From assembly GCA_963931925.1 (NCBI GenBank), contig OZ007579.1, forward strand, positions 47,185,271 to 47,249,270: DNA of 64,000 bases. Direction: 5' to 3'. The DNA is from Onchidella celtica (Eukaryota; Mollusca; Gastropoda; Systellommatophora; Onchidiidae). The notes below the pieces were generated by a model. It made no database searches. It was not told the DNA's origin and saw only the letters and a list, made by a program, of their open reading frames with translations. This document shows, one piece after another, positions 1 through 11,700 of this stretch (positions are counted from its first letter, which is position 1; every line of letters begins with the position of its first letter). Both the position numbers and the translations under genes were made by a program.

Positions 1-2900
1 TGGGGGAGACGGTCAAGCGATGTGTTCTTTTCTGCAGCGAAAGAACGAAAGTAAGCTTGATGGATTTTCGCCAAAGCGTGTCGACTCAGCGTGGATGGTT
101 TCTAGTCTGAGAGTTTACATTTCCGGTAAGAGGCGGAAATGACGAAATTGACGGAACACATTATCACGTTGTATACGCAATCATTAATCGATAGCTGATA
201 ATTATAACTGAATTTCTGGAAAAAATAAAGAGTTTCGGGAAAAAAAATGATTAGACCACGTACAGGCTTGATAAATACAGTATCATCAGAATGTCTATCT
301 ACGTATTCTCTCCGCTCAGGCCGGAGGGCTACCGAGAACGTCTCACAGTCAGAATGCTGAAATTGCCTGCGTCTGTTCTCACCAAGCTCCTGAGCCCAAT
401 AATGTACTAGGCCACTCTTCAGGCCGAATTTCTACGCGAGACCAATCACCCCCACTTTTCATTGGTCGGGTCATCCGAACTCAATCTGTAACCCTTATTA
501 AATTCCTACCCTTTTCATGCATTCTGCAACTCGGCAACGACATTGCAACCAAACTAACGGCCGCCCTCGAAATAGTTTTTGAATAATATTAAAATCCCAA
601 AATCTTATTGGCAAGATAAATCTGCAACAGATTTTTAATTCATTCCCCCTCTGTCTGCACGCCCTACTCAAGGTTAATCTCCAGACACAAAGCATCTCTA
701 TGAAAACAACATGTATTTGGCGTATAATGTACACGTAATAACAGGGACACCGTAGTCATTGTTTTGTCCTTTCTAATTCTCATCAGTAGTAATAAGAAAT
801 AATGCTACAAACATCATGATATGCTTATTTTTCAACTTAGTTTATTCCCAATATGTGAAAACATTGAGTTGGCCTTTTGATGTATGAAATTTTATGATTT
901 ATAAAACACAACTTTACTTAAATTACCTAGTAAATATTATCGTGTTACTGGATCCCATGGCTTCTTCGTGAGCCTTCTGTAGTGTGCAGTTGTACTATAG
1001 TGACTGTCTGCCAACACCATCAAAACATTTAATTTCAATCCCCTGATGAATACCTGCTAATCTCTATACTCTTGGGCATTGTTCTTGATTTTAACATTAT
1101 CATTAACAATAATTTACCTTTGCAAACATGCCATCTGACAAACCAGTGCTTTATGTCAAATCTGGTCTTCATGAACTTTTTGACACTGTTATAGTGGTCT
1201 GTACGTTAGTCTGAGACTTATTCTCCAATTTGGTTTACCACACCGCAACCCCTCCAACTCCATGGCACATGAGTTTGGCACTTCTGTGGCCCTGAAAATA
1301 TGTGAAAACATGAAAGATTGAAAGTCAGCTCTAATAAGTGACAGATAGATAAATTATGAGACTTCAGGTCCATTACCTACAGTATAGTTAGGATTTGGCA
1401 ACTTTAAACATCATGTTACATCTGATGGATCACACATGGCTGAACAGTCTAAGACATGTCAGTAAATTACAGATGCAGAATGAGCACTGGATGCAATAGA
1501 CATTTTTCTTGTCTTGTAAATTCAGTCAGTTTACAATCTATGAGGGCAAGGCACATCTGTAGACTTAAACAATCAGGAGTGTATCTTTATTAATATCAAT
1601 CTAAGCTGTCTCTATTATTGTTGTAGGAAATGAAAAAAAAAATCAAACATGACAATACTTTCAAACAATAATGTTACAAGATTTACAAGGGAATATAATA
1701 TGTATTTGCCACGACTGATCTACATCTCTCGTAGTAATAATATCAACTTTTATTTTCTAGATCTCTGTGTTATTTTCATGTCTAGGTTTTCTAACAGTAG
1801 TAATCGTTCTTTATATCACAACATCTAGGCCATACATTTAAGTATCCACATTACCAACACATCATGACTGGTACCAGTTTACATAACAAAAATGTTGATT
1901 GAGTAGAGTAATTTGGAGCAAGAGTGAGGAAGGTGAAAGTTTTTTCAAGAAAAAAAATTGCAGAATTCTGACATTAAATTGTACTCAACCATGACTGATT
2001 CCTGTCATGTGGCATTGTGATGGATATTCATATATTTCAGGCCTGCTTGGGCTGTCTAGGTAATTATGTACTGTATGAAAGTGGCTGAAAGAATGAAATT
2101 GTTATTTCCCCCAAATTTTCTTTCAGGCCAGTAAATTAACATTTAAATGTGCAACATGTCAGGGAATAACAAACTTTAGGTACTTTTAAAATGACCAGAT
2201 ACCAAAGACAAAAAAAACAAACAAAACAACTTGATCTAGTCTAGTAGATCTATACAGCGCATCATATCTTTTCTGGGAGAGGCTAAGATCTACAACTTAA
2301 TTAAAAAACTTTTATACCACTTTACAAAACTTTTTTCATATACAATTTTGACAGTTTCACCAATCTGATATAATTCTGGAACTATTTGAATTGCATTATG
2401 AAATTACAAAAATGTGTACGCAAAATAAATCGTGAAGGGAGAAAAATGTCTGTCGTCGCGCCGTAAAACCCAAACTCAAACTAGTACTACTAGTAGATCT
2501 ATCACTCCGTATGTTAAAAAGTTTCATGATACTTTAATTTTTCACTAAAAGTAGAAGTGAGTTCCTCAGTCCTCATTCCACATTAAACAACAGATAAAAC
2601 TGCCTAGTGGACACTAAGCTACATTACCCAACACTGTCTGAACTAACTCTTCCCACTACAGTAATGCTAGCTTTTGCATCAGTAATAATTGAGCTGAAAC
2701 TGGAAAACTTTGACAATTAGATATACCTAGAGAGTGAGGAAAGAGATTAGGGGCCAACACTTACACATACATGTATAAGGTAGCCTAGATGTAGACTTTT
2801 ATTAGAACTTTTACTAAACTATCACTGAATGATCTGACACCATGTCACTTGTCTGACTTGACTTGTGTCTAGCCTGTGTGTCCTGGACTCACCTCTTCTC
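1..2900. other. Non-coding A+T-rich stretch
   Basis: I see no convincing coding exon, RNA gene or recognisable transposon domain here. The only open frame of note (498-734, minus) has no recognisable motif and looks like chance. Simple A/T runs and scattered T-rich tracts are the main content. Confidence 0.5.
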
Positions 2901-3033
2901 TCCTTTCACAGAAACATCTCTTTTTCACGGTCAGAGGTTGAATTTCTGTCTGTTCTGTTCTGTTTGATGACTGGAAGGTGGATGGCGCAGCATCTGCTCT
3001 GATTCAACGATGTGTGGCGTTGTTGCCGATGCA

Positions 3034-3156
3034 CTAATTAGCAGACAACCACAACTCCATCGAAGTCGGAGAGGACTTTTCACAAAACAACTGCTTTCTG
3101 CGACCCGTTGTTTTCGGTGGAAGTTTTGTTCCCATATCTTCCGTAACACACACCAT
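3034..3156 (-). CDS. Possible first exon, unknown protein
   Basis: A 40-codon frame opens at the ATG at 3154-3156 (minus) and begins MVCVTEDMGTKLPPK. It is basic and Ser/Thr-containing and ends at a TAG at 3034-3036; if real it would probably splice out before that stop. The support is a more GC-balanced context than the surroundings and a consensus CRE-like site about 30 bp upstream on the same strand. No downstream exon was identified, so the case is weak. It could equally be a chance frame. Confidence 0.15.
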   Translation of the reverse strand: MVCVTEDMGTKLPPKTTGRRKQLFCEKSSPTSMELWLSAN

Positions 3157-3183
3157 TGCCTAGGGTTTTATTTACAGTCTTGG

Positions 3184-3191
3184 TGACGTCA
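3184..3191. promoter_or_regulatory. CRE-like palindrome TGACGTCA
   Basis: The full palindrome TGACGTCA is present and followed by ATTTCCG. CREB/ATF-family factors bind this consensus in animals. It lies just upstream of the possible minus-strand exon at 3034-3156, which is where a promoter would be expected. A single 8-bp match can occur by chance. Confidence 0.25.
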
Positions 3192-3199
3192 TTTCCGTC

Positions 3200-4640
3200 T
3201 CTGTGAGCACACAGGGGAAAAACTTGCATTCTCGTGACGAAATTTGACGAGCCGATAATCGTGCTTTAATCCTATTCTACACGAACAGTCGCCCATGGGT
3301 CAATGCTTTGAACGCTTTAGTGGGCATGATGGGGCATCTTCATGATTTAAAATAGCCTAAAGACATTGACGGCATTCCAACATTCACATGAACTTGAACT
3401 GTAAGAAGTAAAAGTGTCAATCAAGTTTTAGACATGTAAATGATGATTAAAAAAAAAATTAAATTAGTGTGAAACAAATTTTCGCCTCTTTCGTCGGCAA
3501 TTTAGATCTATACCTTGTTTACTGAAATATATATGTATAAAACTATTTTACTGGCTTTTGGATCAATTATGTTTTGTTTTATTTTGTACTTGTGTGTTTG
3601 TTTCTTTGGAAGTGTTGTTCGTGTTTATTTGTCCTATCTGTTTGTCGTTCTCTCTCACTTTCTACGTGTGTGTGTCTGTGTCTCGGCAGCTGATTGGTTA
3701 ATTCTTGATTTTTCTTAACTTTTATATTCTCCCAATAAGATCAATTCCATGGAAGTTATTCTAAAAAGGAAACAGTCAAACATGTACAGTGATATTGAAT
3801 TAATTGAAAGCAAATACAAGATCTGGTAGTCTGAACAAACTCCAGCAAGGAATTGCCAGTTGTGCTATCCACAAAGAGCAGCAGATACCATCACCACATC
3901 TACTCCACCTGATGCCAAAGTAGTACATGTGGTTCATTATTCATTCATCTACCTCTTCCCTTATAGCGCATTATGCACATTTCTAAAGAGATCCCATTAC
4001 TTGCAACAAATCCCCATGCCATGTAAATGATATATATTATATGTGAAGCCGCCTGACAAAATGAGGCACTTCCTGCATTACGGTGGTATGGAGATACTGA
4101 TGTCACCAAATAGGTTATTTGAAGCATTTTGGTAAAAATAAATATTGCTGTTTCTTAATTAGCAGAGAGAATATGGTATTTATAATCCACAAATATCACA
4201 ACTCTTTACCGTAACCTCCCGTAGCCAAACTCTAATCAATGATGATTGATAATGATGCCCCCTATTATTACTTTTTTTTTTTACCCCCTACTATTACACA
4301 TCCCAAGGAAATCAATGGTGCTTGGTTTTTGACTGCCAAGGCAGCAGAGAAAAGGCAACAGTTTTAAGTCTACTTCATAATTATGGAAAAAAATACATGA
4401 GTTAAATCAATGCAGCACAATCCATGATCTTACCCATTGCAAGTAACAGCTCTCAATCATCACAAATGATGCCACAAACTTCGACGAAATCGCCATTTGT
4501 GTCCATGAGATCCTGATCTGATTCGGAATCAGAATCGCTGCCAGCGGATAGTTCGGCGGCGAAATATTCATTAAATAATAATTTTAATATCTTCTTTGTT
4601 CCTTTCAAGAATGCCACAACCTCTGACATCATCCAAAAGA
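3200..4640. other. Non-coding stretch
   Basis: No recognisable gene. A minus-strand open frame at 4453-4695 ends in an acidic stretch (SAGSDSDSESDQD) that could be an exon fragment of a transposase or nuclear protein, but it has no diagnostic domain. Confidence 0.35.
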
Positions 4641-4654
4641 GAAACAATTCTGGT

Positions 4655-4970
4655 TTTCGACATGATGATTTCGACGTGGACGGCCCGAGTAGCAAGCACG
4701 ATAATGGGGAACGGACGTTTCAAGCAGTTGAAAATCGGTCACGTGACGTTTGACGGCCAATCACTTGTCTCGATTTACCTTTGTTGTTAGGAAGAAGCAG
4801 TTTGTGTTCACTCTAAAAATGACTTTCATTGGATGGAATTCAAATGTAGCGCCCTTCTGTACCAACCAGGGTGTGGAACAATGAAAGACCTTTATATCGA
4901 TACCACATATTATACTGAGGTATCGATTGGCCATATCAGCTGTTGAGAATCCCCCTATTTACAACGATTT
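4655..4970 (+). repeat. Dispersed repeat, copy 1 (pair with 61555-61885)
   Basis: This stretch aligns over about 300 bp with 61555-61885. Shared landmarks in order are a VDGP-encoding segment, GGGGAACGGACGTTTCAAGC, TTGTTGTTAGGAA, TACCAACCAG, a TATCGATACC...GGTATCGAT inverted repeat, and GGCCATATCAGCTGT followed by TCCCCCTA. A short open frame (DVDGPSSKHD) differs from the other copy by a 1-bp indel, so at least one copy is non-coding now. The element family is not recognised. It abuts the left end of the tyrosine-recombinase retroelement. Confidence 0.7.
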
Positions 4971-5064
4971 GCTATCCATTTTCGTCAATATTATTGATGG
5001 TGACAAAATTCAAAGTCAAGTCTGAGGTACTTACCGTTCTCAAAGAGCATTGCCATTTGGAAAA

Positions 5065-5150
5065 TGATCGATGTCAAGCAGTGCGTCGGAACTACTTTTC
5101 GTTCTCTCTAACACACAGGAAGTGTGTTAGAGCAACGCTTTTCCAAGTTG
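5065..5150 (+). repeat. Split direct repeat A1
   Basis: 86 bp, nearly identical to A2 at 13292-13377. It contains a perfect hairpin: CTCTAACACAC (5106-5116), a 5-nt loop AGGAA, then GTGTGTTAGAG (5122-5132). A2 carries one mismatch in that stem. The hairpin may matter for the circular-intermediate step proposed for these elements (inference). Confidence 0.9.
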
Positions 5151-5229
5151 CAAGTTCAACGGGAGGCCATGTTTTGGCTTAGTCTACAAATTTAAGTTGA
5201 AGAATTGGCTTACACGGACTGTCACAACT

Positions 5230-6068
5230 ATGTCAGGGGAAAAACAGAGCAAAGATAATCACAATGTGATAGATCTAGCTATTTCTCAACAATTGAGAAC
5301 CTTAACTGAACAACTGACACAGGTAAACCAACGTATCGAAAGACTAGAAACAAGAACAACTGAAAGTGTTACCATGCCGGTCCCCCTCCCGTGGCGTCAT
5401 CACCGTCTCCCACTGCGGAGAGGTCATCTGGACAAAGTATCCAAAGAGACTTCGGTCAGGTTCGAGAAGCTCATAACAGAGTTCAAATACCTTCTACATA
5501 TAAGGTTAATGACTCGCCAATTGGAATTGTGAAGGAAAGCAGGCCAGCTTTAAAGGTCATCACGAAGTGTGCACGCTATGCAGAGACAGGATTCAAACTC
5601 TTTGCTAATTTGGATGTGGACCTAGCCCTAGATCCGGACTCTGAAAGCGGTTTCCAGGATAACATACCTGTCTCAAGACAGAATCTTCAGTATTTGTTCA
5701 CTATCTTCAGTGCCCAGATAAACTTTATGCAAGCAGAGTATGCAAATTTAGTGGTCAAGTCCACATTTGACGATCAAACATCTAGACTATTTCGTGCTTT
5801 CGAGAATAATTCTTCTGCATTTACCGATAGATCTTTACAAAACATCCGCCTTGCTGCGGAGATTTCGAATGTCTGGCAGACTCCCACACCAAGGGGTCGT
5901 GGAAGAGGATTTCGTGGCGGATTCAGCTATACTGGCCAGCAAAATCAACAAAGAGGCAATCAACATTATGGCTCTTATGGTCGGGGGCGATACGGGAACT
6001 TTTTCAACCAGAGAGGACAGCGATATGGCAACGCCCCTTATGGCAACGATGAGGATACAACTAGTTAG
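5230..6068 (+). pseudogene. Gag-like protein of the YR retroelement, frameshifted
   Basis: The frame opens at the ATG at 5230 (MSGEKQSKDNHN...) with a heptad-like segment LRTLTEQLTQVNQRIERLE, a likely coiled coil for multimerisation. It then shifts frame near 5375-5395 in a C-rich stretch and continues to the stop at 6068. The C-terminal part is rich in RGRGRG, RGG and YGSYGRGRYG, a basic RNA-binding tail common in gag-like proteins of DIRS-order elements. There is no zinc knuckle. The RT region follows directly. A programmed shift cannot be excluded, but all later genes in this copy are also broken, so mutation is the simpler reading. Confidence 0.7.
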
Positions 6069-6082
6069 GTCGAGGATGAAGA

Positions 6083-7978
6083 ATGCATTCTGAGTTCGCA
6101 GGCTGTGTTTCGCATTCCTTGCACTATTGGGAGAAAAATATTAAAAACAAAACTGTTGTTGGTTGGATAAAAAATGGAGTACCTATTCAGAGTATGCTCT
6201 TCTCGCAGCCAGAGCCATTTGACTGTGCTAACAGAAAATTTAATACACAGGAATTCGAGTTTATCGATAAGGAAATACAAAACCTTTTCGCTGCGAAGTG
6301 TATTAAGAAGTGCAATTCATTAGATTTAGAAGTTGGGTACATTTCCCCTATCAATGTGGTGCCAAAAAAGGACTCCTATAGATAAGTTACTGATCTCCGT
6401 GTGATAAACAATCATTGCAATGCCCCGAAATTTAGATATGAAGACATGCATAGACGATGTGATTCAAACTCTTGTGCCTACAGATCATATGGTAACATTT
6501 GACATAAAAAATGTTTTTTTCCACATACCGATACAGGAATGCGATACAAAATATTTCTGTTTTAGGTGGAAAAAGGTAGTATACAGGTGGACTGGACTAC
6601 TATTTGGAGCGAATATATCACCATACTATTTCTGCAAAGTGGTAAGGGCACTTGTAGGATATTTCAGAGAAAACGACATTCGTATGGTCTCCTATGTGGA
6701 CGATTTTATAATGGGTGCCGATCCGGATAACATTGAAAATGATAGAGATTTCATCTTGAACGAACTTTCCAATTTTGGATTTAGGATCAATTTCGACAAA
6801 TCTGTGCTTGCCCCGTCTAACAGGGTCTAATACATTGGCTTTGTCATTGAGACCGATCCAGATTCAAATAGCATACGATTAAGCATACCCAAAGATCGTA
6901 TTGTAAAGGTAAAACGGGATATTCGAAGAGTGCTTAAGGCTGGTAAAGTCTCTGCAAGGTTTTTGGCAAGAATTACAGGACAACTGGTATCAATGACAAA
7001 GGCAGTGATTCCTGCCAAACTGTTTTTGAGAAATGCATAATAATATAGACTTTTAAGTCAGAAATCAGATTGGCATTGAATATTAATGTGGAAAGGGACT
7101 TAATATGGTGGCTTAGGGCATTGGATTACTGGAATGGTCGATCTTTTGAGTCAAAATGTACAGAAACTGTGACAATAGAAACGGATGCGTCTCAGGAAGG
7201 CTGGGGGGCCAAGCTTACAGAGGGTTCAGACAGTCAGAATTACGCTCAGGGTTTCTGGAGTTTATCCATGAGTCAAAGGCACTCAAACGAGAGGGAATTA
7301 ATGGCAGTATATATGAGCCTAAAAGCCTTTCTTCCTCGGTTAGAAGGGAAATCAGTGTTGCTACTAACCGACAATGTTACGACGGCAGCTTACATCAATT
7401 TTCAAGGTGGTGTAAATCAAAACTCTAACACAAACTGCAACAAATATATGGACATTAATGTTGGAACACCACATAGAAGTGAAAGCAAAACATTTGAGTG
7501 GGAAAGAAAACTATGTGGCAGACTGTCTGAGCGGCCTGTCCAGCAAATACGAGTGGAGGCTCCATCCAAAACTATACAATTATATAGACAAAATATGGGG
7601 ACCTCATACATGCGACCGTTTTGCTTCTTTCCTAACAACTCAGTGCGACAAATACAATTCTATACATGCAGACCCAATGTCCAGTGGAATAGATGCCATT
7701 TCTCAGATGGATTGGCAAAGGGAAAACAATTTGTAAATCCCTCCATCAGAATGATGAATCTGGTGGTCCAAACTATAATGCAACAAAAAGCAACAGCAAC
7801 AATAATTGCTCCAGTGTGGAGGGCAACATGGTGGTACCAGAGATTAAGACATATGTCCATGGCTCCTCCAATCAAACCTACCAAAGCAAATCAGTTCTGT
7901 GTCCAGATGGGGTTACAAACACCAGAGCCTTTAGGGAACCTAAAGTGGCAATGGTTGGCTTGGAGGATCTGTGGTTAA
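6083..7978 (+). pseudogene. Reverse transcriptase-RNase H of the YR retroelement
   Basis: RT: conserved blocks VGYISPINVVPKKDS, VTDLRVINNHC, DHMVTFDIKNVFFHIPI, TGLLFGANISPYYF and the active-site motif YVDDF (about 6690-6705). RNase H: TIETDASQEGWGAKL (about 7170-7215) and LLTDNVTTAAYIN (about 7360-7400). It continues in another frame with AKHLSGKENYVADCLSGL, then WGPHTCDRFASF and IIAPVWRATWWYQRL, a layout typical of DIRS-order RT-RH proteins. In-frame stops lie at about 6384 and 6828, more stops near 7040, and frameshifts near 6420-6460 and 7400-7460. It overlaps the recombinase frame at its 3' end, as expected. Not functional. Confidence 0.88.
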
Positions 7979-8710
7979 ACAAACTGAAAACTTTACACTG
8001 GCCTAAACCAGTATCAGAATGCTTTAAACATTTTATTGCCCAGTCCACATTGGATCAATACAATAGCTGTGTTAACAAGTACAGGCAGTTTTGTATGGAC
8101 AAATATAATTGTTTTCCGCCAGAATATGAGGTAAGACAGGCCTCTGTTGCCTCGTTTTTGCATACAACTGCTTTAACATCTCAAAGACCACAGTCATTAA
8201 TTAAAATGACTTGGGCAGCCATTGTACATTACTATGAGGCTATCAATTATGATATCAAATGTAGGGACCTATACAATTTGATGCATGCCATTGTTAAATC
8301 TCAGACAAAGATTCCCCAGGGTAGAACGCCTATTCCAGATATTGAACCTATCATAAACTTATTCAGAGAATGGGGACCGAATGAGGCGCTTACAGGGGAA
8401 AAATTGAGACAAAACTGTTTGTCTCTTTTGTGTCTGACTGCCATGTGTAGACCGTCTGAATTATCACCTAAGGTGGGTTTTCAAAGAGATCAGGTTACTT
8501 TTAACGACGATGGAAGTGTCACCATAACGTTCTTTGGACTAAAGAATGACCCGGATAGAAAGGGGTTTGAGGTCAGTTTGTCTCCCACGTCCGAGGAAAT
8601 AAATGACCCAGTAAAATGTTTGAAATCATACCTTGACAGAACCTCAACAGCTGATAGAGGTAGCGCTGGTCAGAAAACACCGGTATTTGTGTCACTTCAC
8701 CCCCCATGTA

Positions 8711-11700
8711 TGTCAGGCCAGAGTTTTCTGCTATTGTATGACAGTACACAATACAGCCTGCTACTGTCACCCCCACTGTCTTGTGGGTCATCTCGGGAGA
8801 GAGGAAGACTAGGGGAAGGTAACCCTGAATACAAATACCACACTGCCTTGTGTGTTGCTATGATAGCAAAGGCTATGGGAGTAAACCCAGACAGAAAATC
8901 AGGAGTGGAGACCCGAAGGTGGTTGTCAGGGAGAACTGCATCAAACTGGCTTCCAGCATCTCCTGCAGCCGGACTAGTTCCAAATGTATTGACCTGGTCT
9001 CTCCCTTGGGTTTAACTAGAATGGCAGAGAGAGGGGTGGTGCCTCTGGGCAAAGCACCATCTCTTAAAAATAGCCCAGGCAAGGCAGCAAAACGAGGAGG
9101 CGTTTGCTCGGGCTTGGCAAGCGTCTGTCTCTCCTCTATAAGCCCACCCATTTCCGATTTGGAGAGGACACTCCAGCCATCCGTTACGGATGGGCACAAC
9201 ACGGGAGGTGGCAGTTACCGGTGATAAGCTCAATCCATTTGGCGTACGGATGAGCGCCAGGGGTCCCCTCTGTCGGTGGGAGCGGCTTTTCAGCTGCATT
9301 GATCAACTACCGCCCGCCGTAACCTGGGCAGCCCCCAGGCAGTTGGGTGTTGTTCCGCCACGTCAGCCTGCTTCATAAGGTGGTTGGAGCTAGACCAAAA
9401 GTCAAAAAGCTGACGTAAAGTGTGCACCTGGCAAAAACAGAAAAATACTAAAACTTGGTACCTGGAACGTCAGAACAATGCGCCCAGGCTTGCAACAGCA
9501 AGATCTCACTAATATTGACTCCATCAGGAAATCCCAAATTATTGATCGAGAACTTCAGCTACTAAACATCGACATCGCTGCCCTTCAAGAAACTCGACTT
9601 CCCGACTCTGGGTCAGTCAAAGAAGAAAACTACACCTTCTTCTGGCAGGGCCTTAGCAGCGAACAGCCGAGAATCCACGGCGTGGGCTTCGCCGTAAAAA
9701 ACTCCCTTATCAATTCGATCGCAACTCCAATTGGAGTGTCAGAACGCACCATGACACTCAGACTGAACACCCGGTCTGGTTTTACCAACATTATCTGTGC
9801 CTATGCCCCAACACTTACCTCCTCTGACGAAACCAAAGACATTTTCTACGAGGCATTGCAGAGGACTCTCCACAACATCCCTCTCACCGAAGGCCTGCTA
9901 ATTCTGGGTGACTTTAACGCTCGAGTGGGAGCAGATCACTCCGCATGGCCAAAGTGCATTGGGCACTTCGGCATTGGCAACATCAACGAAAACGGGCAGC
10001 GCCTTCTGGAGCTATGCTCCGTAAACTCATTATGTGTTACAAACACGTACTTTGACCTTAAGAGATGCCAAAGAACATCATGGCGCCATCCCAGGTCTGG
10101 CCATTGGCATCAATTAGATCTTATTCTCTCAAGGAGGAAGAGTTTGGGCTGTATAAAAATAACTCGTTCCCTCCACAGTGCTGACTGTGACACCGACCAT
10201 GCACTGGTAGTCAGCAAAATCAAAATTTCGGCCAAGAAAATATACAGATCAAAAGCCCCTTCAATCCCTAAGATCAATGTAACAGCAATCAGAGATGAAT
10301 CAAATAGAAAGTCATTTGAAAAGTTATTTGCTGAAAGCATGGATAATGTCACCCAATGTGACTCGGTAGATGAAACATGGAACACTCTCAGTTCAAAAAT
10401 TCATGACTGTGCCATCAAGTCTTTTGGACAGCATAAAGTTTCAAACAACGACTGGGTAGCCCAGAACAGCGAAATTCTCCTACCTCTCATTGAGCAAAAG
10501 AAATCTGCTTTCAATGAGTATAACAAAAATTGCAATCAGAGTACAAAAACTTGTTTGAAAAATGCAAAAGCTAAACTTCAGCTGGAGGTAAGACGTTGCG
10601 CCAACAAATACTGGACAGACTTGTGTAACAGCATACAAGAGGCAAATGAAAAGGGAGATATGAAAACCGCCTTTAGTCAGATGAAAGTAGCTCTTGGGCC
10701 AATCATCACCAAGAGCGCCCCACTTAAGTCTGTAAATGGTGAACCCATCACAGATAAAAATGAACAACTGAATAGGTGGGTAGAGCATTACTCTCTGTTG
10801 TACTCAACTGAGAAAAATATTCCACCAGATTTTGAGGAACACCTCCAAAAACTGCCAATGATGGCCGAACTTGACGCTGAACCTTCCTTAGTCGAGCTTT
10901 CCAATGCAATCGACCACCTGTCTGCTGGAAAAGCCACAGGAAGTGACAACATTCCTGCAGATGTATTAAAAGACCTAAAAGGCCCACTATTACCACACCT
11001 GTATAATCTGTTACTGCAGTGTTGGAAAGAAGGCGTGATACCACATGATATGAGAGACGCCAAAATTGTCACACTTTACAAGAACAAAGGAGACAAAGGC
11101 GACTGCAACAACTATCGAGGCATATCCCTCCTCAGCATTACTGGAAAGGCTTTTGCTCGCGTCATCCTCTGCCGCCTTCAACAACTGGCGGAAAAAGTCT
11201 TACCAGAAACACAATGTGGCTTTCGAAGCAAACGATCAACTATTGACATGATATTTGCACTTCGGCAAATCCAAGAAAAATGTAAAGAACAAAACAGGCC
11301 GCTTATAACATGCTTTGTGGACCTAACAAAGGCTTTCGACACCGTAAGCCGATCTGGCCTGTATGCAGTCCTTAAATCCATAGGCTGTCCACCAACATTG
11401 CTAAAACTTATTGCATCCTTCCACACTGACATGAGGGCATGTGTCAACTTTGAGGGCTGCACATCCAATTCATTTGCTGTAAACAGCGGTGTGAAGCAGG
11501 GATGTGTTCTTGCTCCTACCTTATTTGGTATATATTTTGCAGCCCTGCTCAAGAATGCCTTTGGTCAATGTTCAGGTGGAGTACTTATTAACACCAGAGT
11601 GGACGGCTCCATTTTTAATGTTGCCAGACTAAAAGCAAAATCTCGTACAGAGCATATTATGTTACAAGAGCTCCTCTTCGCAGATGATGCTGCAATCGTG

